64,000 nt of DNA from JAZREA01 sp045660545 (GCA_045660545.1 JAZREA010000021.1:98748-162747), one strand, 5' to 3'. Shown: positions 48,624 through 58,377, counted from the stretch's first letter. The notes: generated by a model from the sequence alone, not told the origin. Translations and numbers: made by a program.

Positions 48624-51251
48624 TTATTTCTCTTCTTTAAGAGCAGCCTGTGCAGCAGAAAGACGTGCAATCGGCACTCTGAACGGAGAACATGAAACGT
48701 AGTTAAGACCAATTCTGTGGCAGAACTCAACAGAAGACGGATCTCCACCATGCTCACCACAGATACCCATCTTAATATTAGGTCTAACCTTAACAGCAGC
48801 TTCGCTCGCCATCTTCATAAGACGGCCTACGCCTGTCTGGTCAAGACGTGCAAATGGGTCTGCTTCGAAAATCTTCTTTTCATAGTAGTAGTCAAGGAAC
48901 TTACCAGCGTCATCACGTGAGAAACCGTAAGTCATCTGTGTAAGGTCGTTAGTACCGAATGAGAAGAACTGTGCCTCTTCTGCAATAAGGTCAGCAGTAA
49001 TAGCAGCACGAGGAATCTCGATCATAGTACCAACCATGTATTCCATCTTAACGTTTCTTTCTTTCAAAACGTTTTCAACTGTTTCAACGATAACTTCCTT
49101 AACGTATTTAAGCTCCTTAACTTCGCCAACCAACGGAATCATAATCTCAGGGATTATTGTAAGTCCGTCGTTTGAAGAAACGTTTATAGCAGCTTCTACG
49201 ATAGCTCTTGCCTGCATAGCAGCAATTTCAGGATATGTTACTGCAAGACGGCATCCACGGTGACCAAGCATCGGGTTAAATTCGTGGAGGTTGTTAACAG
49301 TCTCTTTAAGCTCGTCATAAGTGAGGTTCATCTCAGCAGCCAAAGCCTTGATTTCTTCATCCTCGTGTGGAAGGAATTCGTGAAGTGGTGGGTCCAAAAG
49401 ACGAATTGTAACAGGAAGTCCGTTCATAGTCTTGAACAAGCCTTCGAAGTCTCCTCTTTGGATAGGCAAGAGCTTGTCCAGAGCTCTTTGTCTTTGTTCT
49501 ACTGTCTTTGCAACGATCATTTCACGAACAATCGGAATTCTTGCTTCGTCAAAGAACATATGTTCTGTACGGCAAAGGCCAATACCCTCTGCACCGAACT
49601 TGAACGCATTTAAAGCGTCCTTTGGAGTGTCGGCATTTGTACGAACTTTAAGCTTACGGTACTTGTCCGCCCATTCCATAATTCTGCCGAACTCTCCGCT
49701 GATTGAAGCTTCAACAGTCTTAATAGCTTCGCCGTAGATGTTACCTGTTGAACCGTCAAGAGAAATCCAGTCTCCCTCTTTGTAAGTTCTGCCGGCAAGC
49801 TCGAACTTTTTGTTTTCTTCGTCCATATTGATTTCGCCGCAACCTGATACACAGCAAGTACCCATACCTCTTGCTACAACGGCAGCGTGAGATGTCATAC
49901 CACCACGTACTGTAAGGATACCTTGTGAGTAGTTCATACCCTCGATATCTTCAGGAGATGTTTCAAGACGAACCAATATAACCTTTTCGCCCTTTTGTGC
50001 CCAAGCTGTTGCGTCCTCAGCAGTAAACACGATTCTACCGCAAGCAGCACCAGGGGATGCAGCCAAAGCTGTAGCAACAGGCTTAGCAGCTTTAAGTGCC
50101 GCAGCCTCAAACTGTGGATGCAAAAGTGCGTCCAACTGCTTAGGATCTATCATAAGAACAGCTTCTTTTTCGCTGATCATACCTTCGTCAACAAGGTCAC
50201 AAGCAATCTTTAAAGCAGCAGCTGCTGTTCTCTTACCGTTTCTTGTCTGGAGCATAAAGAGCTTCTTGTCTTCAATAGTAAACTCCATATCCTGCATGTC
50301 GCGGTAGTGCTTTTCCAAAGTTGAAGAAATTTCAACAAACTTGTCATAAGCCTCAGGCATAACCTGCTTTAACTGGTCGATTGTCTGCGGTGTTCTGACA
50401 CCTGCAACAACGTCCTCGCCCTGTGCGTTCATCAAGAACTCACCGAAGAGCTTCTTTTCGCCTGTAGCAGGGTTTCTTGTAAACGCAACACCTGTACCGG
50501 ATGTATCGCCTGTGTTACCGAATACCATCTGCTGTACGTTAACAGCTGTACCCCAGTCAGACGGAATATCGTTCATTCTTCTGTAATATATAGCACGCGG
50601 GTTGTCCCATGAACGGAAAACGGCCTTTATAGCGCCCATAAGCTGTTCTTTTGGGTCTGTCGGGAAGTCCTTACCGATCTTAGCCTTGTATTCAGCCTTA
50701 AACTGTTCAGCAAGGCTCTTCAAATCGTCTGCATCAAGGTCTGTATCAAGAGTAACGCCCTTTTCGCCCTTCATCTTGTCGATAAGCTCTTCGAAGTACT
50801 TCTTACCCACTTCCATAACAACGTCAGAATACATCTGGATAAATCTGCGGTATGAGTCGTAAGCAAAGCGACGGTTGTTAGTCTTTTTAGCAAACGCTTC
50901 AACAACCTCGTCGTTAAGACCAAGGTTTAAGATGGTATCCATCATACCAGGCATTGAAGCTCTTGCACCTGAACGAACAGAAACCAAAAGCGGATTCTCC
51001 AAATCTCCGAACTTTTTGCCGGTAATTTCTTCAAGCTTTCCGATATACTCCATAATTTCTGCCTGTATATCGTCGTTGATTACCTTACCGTCAGTATAAT
51101 ACTGTGTGCAAGCCTCTGTTGTGATAGTAAATCCCTGCGGAACAGGCATTCCAAGACCTGTCATTTCTGCCAGGTTGGCACCCTTACCACCGAGAAGGTT
51201 TCTCATCGAGGCGTTGCCTTCGCTAAATAAATAAACAAACTTTTTAGCCAT
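48624..51251 (-). CDS. ppdK: Pyruvate, phosphate dikinase
   Basis: 875 aa. Interconverts pyruvate + ATP + Pi and PEP + AMP + PPi, a common glycolytic step in anaerobic Clostridia. The N-terminal ATP-grasp domain begins FSEGNASMRNLLGGKGANLAEM; the swivelling domain has the phospho-His loop GGMTSHAAVVARGMG (about 450-464); the C-terminal PEP barrel has SFGTNDLTQMT and the catalytic Cys in GICGEHGGDP. Full family length. Start ATG 51251 after a GGAGGGG SD. Confidence 0.97.
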   Translation of the reverse strand: MAKKFVYLFSEGNASMRNLLGGKGANLAEMTGLGMPVPQGFTITTEACTQYYTDGKVINDDIQAEIMEYIGKLEEITGKKFGDLENPLLVSVRSGARASMPGMMDTILNLGLNDEVVEAFAKKTNNRRFAYDSYRRFIQMYSDVVMEVGKKYFEELIDKMKGEKGVTLDTDLDADDLKSLAEQFKAEYKAKIGKDFPTDPKEQLMGAIKAVFRSWDNPRAIYYRRMNDIPSDWGTAVNVQQMVFGNTGDTSGTGVAFTRNPATGEKKLFGEFLMNAQGEDVVAGVRTPQTIDQLKQVMPEAYDKFVEISSTLEKHYRDMQDMEFTIEDKKLFMLQTRNGKRTAAAALKIACDLVDEGMISEKEAVLMIDPKQLDALLHPQFEAAALKAAKPVATALAASPGAACGRIVFTAEDATAWAQKGEKVILVRLETSPEDIEGMNYSQGILTVRGGMTSHAAVVARGMGTCCVSGCGEINMDEENKKFELAGRTYKEGDWISLDGSTGNIYGEAIKTVEASISGEFGRIMEWADKYRKLKVRTNADTPKDALNAFKFGAEGIGLCRTEHMFFDEARIPIVREMIVAKTVEQRQRALDKLLPIQRGDFEGLFKTMNGLPVTIRLLDPPLHEFLPHEDEEIKALAAEMNLTYDELKETVNNLHEFNPMLGHRGCRLAVTYPEIAAMQARAIVEAAINVSSNDGLTIIPEIMIPLVGEVKELKYVKEVIVETVENVLKERNVKMEYMVGTMIEIPRAAITADLIAEEAQFFSFGTNDLTQMTYGFSRDDAGKFLDYYYEKKIFEADPFARLDQTGVGRLMKMASEAAVKVRPNIKMGICGEHGGDPSSVEFCHRIGLNYVSCSPFRVPIARLSAAQAALKEEK

Positions 51252-51312
51252 TTTTTCCCCTCCATATTTTTCTATATGTTTTTTTAAAAAATATACCTTC
51301 CTTAACTATACA

Positions 51313-51342
51313 ATTATATAATAAATTGGTCAGGCTTGTCAA
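51313..51342 (-). promoter_or_regulatory. Promoter of ppdK
   Basis: Minus strand: TTGACA (51337-51342), 18-bp spacer, TATAAT (51313-51318). Confidence 0.78.
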
Positions 51343-51420
51343 TAAAATATGAAACAAATTCCAAAAAGTGTAATATTTCTTATATTATTGTGAATAATAT
51401 GTTTAAGAGGAGGGATTTTT

Positions 51421-51651
51421 TTGGACAAATTAACATATTCGGAAATAAAAAACGACATTCAAAAAGCCAAAGAAGAGCTCTTAATCGCAAACAGGCGCTT
51501 TGAATTTGCCGAAAACAGCGAAATGGTGGATATTTGTGCACTGCAAATCGAGGTCGCAAGGAAAAAGTGTGACTACCTGATTAAGCTTGCAAAAGAGAAC
51601 GGGATTATATCTGATGACGTTTCAAAGGCAAATGTTTCTGCCGTTTTATAA
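51421..51651 (+). CDS. DUF2508 (YaaL-like) protein
   Basis: 76 aa with a TTG start behind GAGGAGGG. The helical pattern KAKEELLIANRRFEFAENSEMVDICALQIEVARKKCDYLIKLAK fits DUF2508/YaaL in spacing. In Bacillus yaaL lies between recR and bofA. Here bofA is elsewhere in the window, so the order is not kept. Function unknown. Confidence 0.7.
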   Translation: MDKLTYSEIKNDIQKAKEELLIANRRFEFAENSEMVDICALQIEVARKKCDYLIKLAKENGIISDDVSKANVSAVL

Positions 51652-51790
51652 ATAAATATTTTGCTGTTTTGTGATAAAAACACACACAATTTATAGCGCA
51701 TTTTTACACGTTTTTTCACAAATTAACACATAATATGCGCATTTTGTGTGAGTCTTATTTCTGCAAAAATAAAAAATATGAAAAAAATGC

Positions 51791-51819
51791 TTGATTTTTA
51801 CTTTTTAATGTGATATAAT
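51791..51819 (+). promoter_or_regulatory. Promoter of rpmE
   Basis: TTGATT (51791-51796), 17-bp spacer, TATAAT (51814-51819). Confidence 0.8.
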
Positions 51820-51856
51820 CTGTACGTTACAGAATTTGCAGAAGAGGTGAAACAGA

Positions 51857-52063
51857 ATGAAGCAAGGTATACATCCTGATTATAAACAGACTACTATAAC
51901 TTGTGCTTGCGGTAATGTTATCGAAACAGGTTCAACCAGAGAAGATATCAAGGTTGAAATTTGCAGTAAGTGTCATCCTTTCTTCACAGGAAAGCAGAAG
52001 CTTGTTGATACAGGCGGTCGTGTTGACAGATTTAAGAAGCGTTTCGAAGCATCACAGAAGTAA
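51857..52063 (+). CDS. rpmE: 50S ribosomal protein L31, zinc-binding form
   Basis: 68 aa. MKQGIHPDYKQTTITCACG has CxC, and EICSKCHPFFTGKQK has CxxC, so this is the four-Cys zinc form (C+), not the zinc-free paralogue. No Zur box is evident. SD AGAGGTGA. Confidence 0.96.
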   Translation: MKQGIHPDYKQTTITCACGNVIETGSTREDIKVEICSKCHPFFTGKQKLVDTGGRVDRFKKRFEASQK

Positions 52064-52081
52064 TTCGATTTCAAAGACTAT

Positions 52082-52112
52082 AAAACCCGAAGGTTATTCC
52101 CTCGGGTTTTTT
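52082..52112 (+). terminator. Terminator of rpmE
   Basis: AAAACCCGA, loop, TCGGGTTTT, then TT. Confidence 0.85.
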
Positions 52113-52129
52113 GTCGTTTTATCGGGTTT

Positions 52130-52768
52130 TTAAGCAAATAATCTATATATAACAATATATACTGCAACAAACGCTGCCATCAAAGCCAAAAGGGCTATGA
52201 TGGGTATTTTTTTATCCTGCGCACGAGCGTCGGCTGACTTAAACACAGGCGCGGCAACTATCTCCAAAACCGTAAGCAAAAGCAAGGACAAAAAGGCCGC
52301 CTTGTTATCTAAAAAGCCACGGATAGCAAAGTCGAGCATAAAATAGCCCGCCACTATACCAAGCACAAAGACTGTGTCTATATGTCTTTGTCTTGTTTGT
52401 ATTTTTGTTGCCTTTTCTCTTTCGGCGCTGCTTTGCCAGTCGGCGATTTTTTTAGCCGTCTCATCCCCAAGCCTTTCGGCATATATCTGAGTCGGGTCGG
52501 TGTTTATCTGCTCTTCCTCGAGCTGTGTAAGCCCGACCATTTTTGCGCCGTCTTTTTCCAGACAAAAGCTGCACACTCCCTTATAGTCGTCCTTTGGGTG
52601 TATAAACCCGCATTTCGTGCATATATAGTACGGACGGGTCTGCTCTACCCGAACTTCTCTTTCTTCACACTCTTTACATATATAGTACTCTTTGCCGTCA
52701 GCGGACATTTGCTTTGACGAAGGTGTGGCTTCGTCAAGAATTTTACCGCAGATATTACATTCTTTCAT
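52130..52768 (-). CDS. Zinc-ribbon membrane protein, unknown
   Basis: 212 aa. Two zinc ribbons occur in the N-terminal 70 residues (CNICGK with CKEC; CTKCGF with CSFC). A charged helical stretch (about 85-128) precedes three hydrophobic segments near the C-terminus (about 130-150, 157-175, 188-210). Topology suggests cytosolic metal ribbons tethered to the membrane. I do not recognise a named family. The sipL-like gene lies immediately upstream with a terminator between. Confidence 0.75.
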   Translation of the reverse strand: MKECNICGKILDEATPSSKQMSADGKEYYICKECEEREVRVEQTRPYYICTKCGFIHPKDDYKGVCSFCLEKDGAKMVGLTQLEEEQINTDPTQIYAERLGDETAKKIADWQSSAEREKATKIQTRQRHIDTVFVLGIVAGYFMLDFAIRGFLDNKAAFLSLLLLTVLEIVAAPVFKSADARAQDKKIPIIALLALMAAFVAVYIVIYRLFA

Positions 52769-52798
52769 AACTTATATACCTCCCCGGAAATTAAAAAA

Positions 52799-52834
52799 CA
52801 ACCTCCGATTGAATAATAGCACAATCGGAGGTTG
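52799..52834 (-). terminator. Terminator of the sipL-like gene
   Basis: Minus strand: CAACCTCCGATTG, loop, CAATCGGAGGTTG, then TTTTTTAATTT. Perfect 13-bp stem. Confidence 0.92.
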
Positions 52835-52841
52835 CTGTCAA

Positions 52842-54392
52842 TTACAGGATAGGTATCATAATTTGTCTGCCGTCATAAATTTCGCTGTCGGCGCTTATGT
52901 TATTTATCTCCATTAGCGAGCTTTTGGAAATCCTGTGCGCTTTGGCGATGCTCCAGAGGCTGTCGCCTTTTTTAACAAAATAGACTTTTATGCAATACGA
53001 CTTTTTAGGCTCGCACTCGCACTCGTCGTCAAAAGCTATGTCGGTAACATACTCTACGGGTTCGCTTGATATAACAAAAACGTCGATATCGAGAACAAAC
53101 CTAAGGTCAATCTCGCGGCCAAGGCTGATTGTATAGCCGGAGTGGGCCACGTCTATTGATACATCGCACAACATATTTTCGCCTGCGCCCGAGATGTCTA
53201 TTGAGTGTGTAAACTGTTGCTGGTGTCTGTATGTATTAAGCGGGCAGGACGGGTCGTCGGAAAGGTACATTATATCGGACTCTATCACGCCCTCTATTAT
53301 AGCCTTTTTACCCTCTATCTTTGCGGTGCCAAGGTACGCGTGGGGAGTGATATTGAATATTTGCCTCACCTCCGGCATATCACCCGGAAGAACGAGTACG
53401 TCCTTTGAGGAAATGCGGCTTTTGCTCTCGGCTACAAGCTTATTTATAACCACCTTGTCGCGAGAGACTTTGACAGGACGGTTTATACAGTAAGCGTCCC
53501 TTACTATATTCAGGTTATAGTCACAAACCGCCTTGGCGTTAACACCGACGATGCACTCAACAGCTATAAACCTGTTGTCTCCGTCTTCGTCCTCCTCCGC
53601 CTTGTAGTAAACCTTGTTTACCGAAAGCTTTGTACAAGCTCTCATACCCTCATTAGCGTCGGGCATGAGAACGACTTCGCTCAGCGGAATTTCGAACTCT
53701 GCCGTATGCAGCTTTCCGTCTATGTCTCCCATATACACCGCAGTTGCGCAAAGGGTAGCCTGAACCATCATTTTATTCTCTATCAAGCTACATTCCTTAT
53801 CGCGAAGAGCAACGTCCATACGAAGAATTTTCTCCACGGACGGTTTGCCTGACGGGATAGGCAGCCTCTCCTTTACAGAAATCTGCTCGTTTGTTCTGCA
53901 CGCAGTTTTATACGGTGTGATAGTCTCGTTTAAAACCTCATAGTCGTCCGTTGTATCGATACCTGTGCAAACGTCCGCGTTTATGTCAAAAGAGGCATTG
54001 GCATCTATCCCTACCAAAACCCTGACGCTGAGCTTACGGCTGTTTAAGACGGTGTGGTCTGTGTTATCCACATTTGCCTCTACGTCGGCGTACATACCTT
54101 CTCCTGCTCCATCGGCATCTATTATATGTGTAATCTGCGAAGAAGTGGAGATGTTGTATATGTTCTCGTCGTCTCCAAGGTAGAGTATTGAAACGTCCAC
54201 CCGAATATCCGCACTTATGCGGTTGTCTGTACACGACTTATTTAAAACCGTTGCGTTTGCGCTTAGTTGGAGCAGCTTTAATATATCAGGATTTACGTCG
54301 GGAACTATTATATCGCTTTCGCAATACGCCTGCGAAAACGCAGCAACCGAGCTTTCCCCCATACATACATTTTCCTTACAAAGTTCCGTCAT
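52842..54392 (-). CDS. SipL-like spore protein (DUF3794 repeats, C-terminal LysM)
   Basis: 516 aa. Two to three DUF3794-type beta-rich repeats are marked by recurring (Y)LSDD/YLGDD, HxIDxxGAGExM and VxVDV strings (about residues 40-130, 180-270, 340-440). A LysM domain follows (YFVKKGDSLWSIAKAHRIS, about 470-516). This layout and length fit SipL of Clostridioides difficile, which links the SpoIVA coat basement layer to the spore. A sigma-E-like promoter lies upstream. The spoIVA gene is not in the window. Confidence 0.78.
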   Translation of the reverse strand: MTELCKENVCMGESSVAAFSQAYCESDIIVPDVNPDILKLLQLSANATVLNKSCTDNRISADIRVDVSILYLGDDENIYNISTSSQITHIIDADGAGEGMYADVEANVDNTDHTVLNSRKLSVRVLVGIDANASFDINADVCTGIDTTDDYEVLNETITPYKTACRTNEQISVKERLPIPSGKPSVEKILRMDVALRDKECSLIENKMMVQATLCATAVYMGDIDGKLHTAEFEIPLSEVVLMPDANEGMRACTKLSVNKVYYKAEEDEDGDNRFIAVECIVGVNAKAVCDYNLNIVRDAYCINRPVKVSRDKVVINKLVAESKSRISSKDVLVLPGDMPEVRQIFNITPHAYLGTAKIEGKKAIIEGVIESDIMYLSDDPSCPLNTYRHQQQFTHSIDISGAGENMLCDVSIDVAHSGYTISLGREIDLRFVLDIDVFVISSEPVEYVTDIAFDDECECEPKKSYCIKVYFVKKGDSLWSIAKAHRISKSSLMEINNISADSEIYDGRQIMIPIL

Positions 54393-54414
54393 TTTTGTTA
54401 CCTCCGATTAATTG

Positions 54415-54442
54415 TTCGTATGGATTATACACCCTTTTATTA
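54415..54442 (-). promoter_or_regulatory. Possible sigma-E promoter of the sipL-like gene
   Basis: Minus strand: TAATAAA (54436-54442), 13-bp spacer, CATACGAA (54415-54422), against the sigma-E consensus KMATATT and CATACANT. Partial match only. Confidence 0.4.
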
Positions 54443-54524
54443 ATTAATATTATTTCGGTCTTTTATTTATGACGAATTTGTGATAGAATATTATTAACAA
54501 ATTTTATCTGGAAGGAATATGGCT

Positions 54525-56273
54525 ATGGCTTTTGACGGAATCGCGGTTTCGTGCATTGTACACGAGCTTAACGAAATATTAAAAGACGGTCGTGTGGACA
54601 AGGTGTTGCAGCCCGAATACGACGAGATTACGCTTATGGTCCGTGCGGGCGGCAAGAACACGCGCATAACTCTAAGCGCAAGTGCAGCAAACCCACGAGT
54701 TCACTCTACGGCGGCGCAAAAAAAGAATCCTGAAAAGGCACCTATGTTTTGCATGCTTTTAAGAAAGCATCTTGTCGGCGGAAAAGTGAAAGGGGTTTTT
54801 CAGCCCGACTTTGAAAGAATAGTCCAGTTTGTAATAGAAAGCCGCGACGAAATGGGAGACGTGTCGGAAAAGCGGCTTATTATAGAGATTATGGGCAGAG
54901 TGAGCAACATAATACTCACCGACCAAAGCGGCGTCGTGCTTGGAAGCATAAAGCACGTCGACTTTTCCGTTTCCAAAGTGCGTCCTCTCGTTCCCGGAAT
55001 GATGTACGAGATGCCTCCGTCGCAGGGCAAGCTTAACCCCACGCTGGCAACAAAGGACGAGATATCAAAGAGGCTTTTGGGCTACGAGCTTGAAGCGGAC
55101 AAGTTCCTGCTCGACAACTTTACGGGGATTGGGCCTTTAAGCGCCAGGGAAATTGCGTACAACCACTTTAAAGAACCGAGCGTTAAGTGTATGCTTTTAG
55201 AACAAAATTCAAAAGAAAAATTTGCTGATTATTTAATTTCATTTTTTGAAAAAATAAAGGCAGGCGAATATTGTCCTGTTTTAATTTACAAAAGCGAGGA
55301 AAAGATTTACGATTTCAGCGCGATAGACATCACGCAGTACGAGGGTGCTTATAAAGTTAAAAGGTACGACTCTTTAAACGAAGCTGCGGACGAGTTTTAC
55401 AAAACAAAGGACTTTCAGGAACGAATGGCGCAGAAAACCTCGAGCCTTATGAAGTTTATCGACAACAACATACAAAGGTGCCAGAAAAAGCTCTCGCTTT
55501 TAAACCAAAAGCTGATTGACTGCAAAAGCAAGGAACAAAACAAGATTATGGGCGACTTAATTACAGCCAACCTTTACAGAATCGGCGAGGGCGACAAATT
55601 TATAGAAGTTGAAAATTTTTACGAAGATATGAAGATGGTAAAAATCAACTTAAAGCCCGAATTTTCGCCCGCACAAAACGCCCAGAAATACTACAAGGCG
55701 TACCAAAAGCTAAAAAACGCCGAAATCTACGCGGCGGAGCAGATAAAGCTTACAGACGAGGAGCTTGACTACTTAGAGAGTGTAAAGGAAAACCTGACAA
55801 TTGCAGAAAGCGACCAGGACATAGCAGACATTAAAGACGAGCTTTACGAGCAGGGCTACCACGTTAAAAAAGCGGAAAAGTCCAAAATAAGAAAACAGAT
55901 TTCAAAGCCTCTTGAATTTAAGCTATCAGACGGCTTCGTCGCATACGTGGGAAGAAACAACACGCAAAACGACTTTCTTACCCTACGGCAGTCGAGGGCT
56001 AACGACTTATGGTTCCACACCAAGTTTATACACGGCAGCCACACTGTTATAAAAACAGAGGGGCGCACCCCGTCTGACGACGTTATTGTAGAGGCTGCTA
56101 AAATATGCGCCTATTACAGCAAGGCGAGAAACTCTGCAAACGTACCCGTGGACTACACAATTATTAAAAATGTAAAAAAGCCCGGCGGAGCAAAGCCCGG
56201 GATGGTAATTTACGACAACTACAACACCGTTAATGTAAAGCCGGAATTACCTTGCAACGCTGATATAAATTAA
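54525..56273 (+). CDS. rqcH: RqcH / NFACT-family ribosome quality control protein
   Basis: 582 aa. Adds C-terminal alanine tails to nascent chains on stalled 50S subunits. It starts MAFDGIAV, typical of Firmicute NFACT-N; the HhH region (FTGIGPLSAREIA) lies around residue 205, a long coiled coil at about 285-440, and the NFACT-R domain (GRNNTQNDFLTLRQSRANDLWFHTK, then GSHTVIK) near 480-520. Once described as a fibronectin-binding protein. Start at the second ATG (54525), 8 nt from AAGGA. Confidence 0.95.
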   Translation: MAFDGIAVSCIVHELNEILKDGRVDKVLQPEYDEITLMVRAGGKNTRITLSASAANPRVHSTAAQKKNPEKAPMFCMLLRKHLVGGKVKGVFQPDFERIVQFVIESRDEMGDVSEKRLIIEIMGRVSNIILTDQSGVVLGSIKHVDFSVSKVRPLVPGMMYEMPPSQGKLNPTLATKDEISKRLLGYELEADKFLLDNFTGIGPLSAREIAYNHFKEPSVKCMLLEQNSKEKFADYLISFFEKIKAGEYCPVLIYKSEEKIYDFSAIDITQYEGAYKVKRYDSLNEAADEFYKTKDFQERMAQKTSSLMKFIDNNIQRCQKKLSLLNQKLIDCKSKEQNKIMGDLITANLYRIGEGDKFIEVENFYEDMKMVKINLKPEFSPAQNAQKYYKAYQKLKNAEIYAAEQIKLTDEELDYLESVKENLTIAESDQDIADIKDELYEQGYHVKKAEKSKIRKQISKPLEFKLSDGFVAYVGRNNTQNDFLTLRQSRANDLWFHTKFIHGSHTVIKTEGRTPSDDVIVEAAKICAYYSKARNSANVPVDYTIIKNVKKPGGAKPGMVIYDNYNTVNVKPELPCNADIN

Positions 56274-56324
56274 CACAAAAAATGTCTTTTATTTTGCGCA
56301 TAATACCAATTGAGGAGGTGCGTG

Positions 56325-57104
56325 ATGAAAAGACATTTTTTTATTTTTATTCCTTTGATTTGCTTATTTGTTTTGGGAGGATGTGCCACCGATTCTTCGC
56401 CTGTTGCGCAAGGGACGGGCTACGACAACACAAAGATTGGATGGGGGCTTAAAAAAGTTGAAAATTCTGCTCCCGAGGTGCCACAAAGCTGGCAAAACCT
56501 ACTGAAAAAATACAACGGCTACTACCTTGGAAACACGACTAAAAAGGTTATGTACCTGACATTTGACGAGGGGTATGAAAACGGATATACGTCAAAGATT
56601 TTAGACGTTTTAAAAAAGACGAACACGCCTGCCGCGTTCTTCGTTACAGGTCCTTATATTAAAAACGAGGGCGAGCTTGTAAAAAGGATGGTCGACGAGG
56701 GGCACATCGTCGGGAACCACACGGTTAACCACCCGAGCATGCCCGACATAGACGACGGCAAAATAAAAAGCGAGATTAACGAACTCGACAAGATGTACTA
56801 CGACCTTACGGGAGGGCACATGTCGTTTTTGCGTCCGCCGAAAGGCGAGTTTTCTGAGCGAACTTTGGCGCTGACAAACGATATGGGCTACAAAAACATC
56901 TTTTGGAGCGTGGCTTACGCAGACTGGGACGTAAACTCACAAAGAGGCGCGGAGTATGCGGTGTCTAAGGTATGCTCACAATTTCACAACGGAGCAATTA
57001 TCCTGCTCCACGCAGTGTCAAAAGACAACGCGGACGCTTTGGAACAAATTATCAACACCGCAAAAGAGCAGGGATATACCTTTTTAAGCTTAGAAGATTT
57101 GTAG
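56325..57104 (+). CDS. pdaA: Polysaccharide deacetylase PdaA-like (spore cortex muramic delta-lactam)
   Basis: 259 aa NodB-domain enzyme. An N-terminal lipoprotein-like signal (LFVLGGC, Cys about 21) is followed by TFDEGYENG (metal Asp region, with the PdaA-type Glu), GNHTVNHPSM (metal His pair), FLRPPKGEFSE and IILLHAVS. PdaA removes acetyl from MurNAc before lactam formation in the spore cortex. ATG 56325 follows GAGGAGGTG. 87 bp upstream of spoIVB. Confidence 0.88.
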   Translation: MKRHFFIFIPLICLFVLGGCATDSSPVAQGTGYDNTKIGWGLKKVENSAPEVPQSWQNLLKKYNGYYLGNTTKKVMYLTFDEGYENGYTSKILDVLKKTNTPAAFFVTGPYIKNEGELVKRMVDEGHIVGNHTVNHPSMPDIDDGKIKSEINELDKMYYDLTGGHMSFLRPPKGEFSERTLALTNDMGYKNIFWSVAYADWDVNSQRGAEYAVSKVCSQFHNGAIILLHAVSKDNADALEQIINTAKEQGYTFLSLEDL

Positions 57105-57191
57105 CAGGCAGCCAAAAACTGTCCGCTTTATATGTTATTTAACAGGATATGCGACACCTTTGGCGGACAATTTAATCACGAGGTGATTGGT

Positions 57192-58343
57192 TTGAGCAAA
57201 AGGTGTTTTAGAAAGTTATTGCTGGCTTTGGTCGGCGTAATCGCCTTATCCTATGAATTTTACACGTTTGTCCCCGACAGAATCATCTATATCGGCGGAG
57301 CTGCAAACTCACTGCCGAAATATGTAAGCACTGTGCCCGGTAAAGAGCCGAATGAGGCACAAGAGCTTCGGCTGTTTGGCGTACTGCCTTACAAAAGTGT
57401 AACGGTTAACGTAATTGAGGACAAAAAGGTTATACTTGGCGGAGAAAGCATCGGAGTAAGTGTCAACGTAGACGGAGTGATGGTTTTGGGATTTTCCGAC
57501 TTTTACTCACAATCGGGAAAGAAAATTTGCCCCGCAAAAGAAGCGGGCATAAGGACAAAAGACGTTATAAAAGAAGTGAACGGAGAAAAGGTGCGCTCTG
57601 CGTCGCAATTTTCGGCGATTGTTGACAGATGTGCAAAATCCGAATTGACTCTTACAATCGAGCGCGACGGAAAGGTTTTAAAAACCTCGCTTGTACCACA
57701 AAAGTCTGCTGAGGACGACGCGTATCACCTCGGACTTTGGGCAAGAGACGGGACAAGCGGAATCGGCACGCTCACCTTCGTTACCGAAGACTCGCTATCA
57801 TTTGGAGCACTTGGCCACAGCATTAACGACGCGGAAACAGGCGACATTATAAAGCTTGGCGGCGGGAATATATATTATTCGTCTATAAACGATATAAGGG
57901 CCGCGACACACGGGCTGGCAGGAGAGCTTGCGGGAGTGTTTGTTTCCTCGGAAATCGGCGAGATTAAAAAGAACTCTTCTAACGGGATTTTCGGCACATT
58001 TAACGGACAAATAAACCGCCAAAAATCGATATCTATCGCGCCAAGAAACTCTATAAAAGAGGGCGAGGCGAGTATTTTCTGTTGCATTGATGGAGACAAA
58101 ATAGAACGCTTTTCCGTAAATATCGAAAAAATCGACAAAAGTTCCTACGACAACAAAAGTATGATTATAAAAGTAACGGACGAACGGCTTATAAACCGCA
58201 CGGGCGGTATTGTTCAGGGTATGAGCGGCAGCCCTATTGTTCAGGACGGAAAGTTAGTGGGGGCTGTAACTCATGTTTTTGTAAACGACCCGACAAGAGG
58301 TTACGCAATATTTATAGAAAACATGCTGGCGGAGGCGGAATAA
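57192..58343 (+). CDS. spoIVB: SpoIVB signalling peptidase (S55)
   Basis: 383 aa. Forespore serine peptidase that cleaves SpoIVFA and so starts sigma-K activation. One N-terminal membrane segment, a PDZ domain (about residues 85-175; EAGIRTKDVIKEVNGEKVRS), and an S55 domain with GIGTLTFV, FGALGHSI (catalytic His) and QGMSGSPI (catalytic Ser). TTG 57192 is preceded by GAGGTGA; an ATG 60 bp earlier has no SD. pdaA and spoIVB are both forespore genes and may be cotranscribed. Confidence 0.93.
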   Translation: MSKRCFRKLLLALVGVIALSYEFYTFVPDRIIYIGGAANSLPKYVSTVPGKEPNEAQELRLFGVLPYKSVTVNVIEDKKVILGGESIGVSVNVDGVMVLGFSDFYSQSGKKICPAKEAGIRTKDVIKEVNGEKVRSASQFSAIVDRCAKSELTLTIERDGKVLKTSLVPQKSAEDDAYHLGLWARDGTSGIGTLTFVTEDSLSFGALGHSINDAETGDIIKLGGGNIYYSSINDIRAATHGLAGELAGVFVSSEIGEIKKNSSNGIFGTFNGQINRQKSISIAPRNSIKEGEASIFCCIDGDKIERFSVNIEKIDKSSYDNKSMIIKVTDERLINRTGGIVQGMSGSPIVQDGKLVGAVTHVFVNDPTRGYAIFIENMLAEAE

Positions 58344-58348
58344 AACAG

Positions 58349-58377
58349 AAATCCTGTCTGAAATTCAGACAGGATTT
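58349..58377. terminator. Bidirectional terminator between spoIVB and the AraC gene
   Basis: AAATCCTGTCTGAA pairs with TTCAGACAGGATTT across a short loop, then TT on the plus strand and TTTCTGTTTT on the minus strand. Confidence 0.88.

Noticed and set aside
56274..56324. Sigma-G promoter for pdaA
   Set aside because: A perfect CATAATA (56299-56305) is present, but no matching -35 element occurs at the required spacing.
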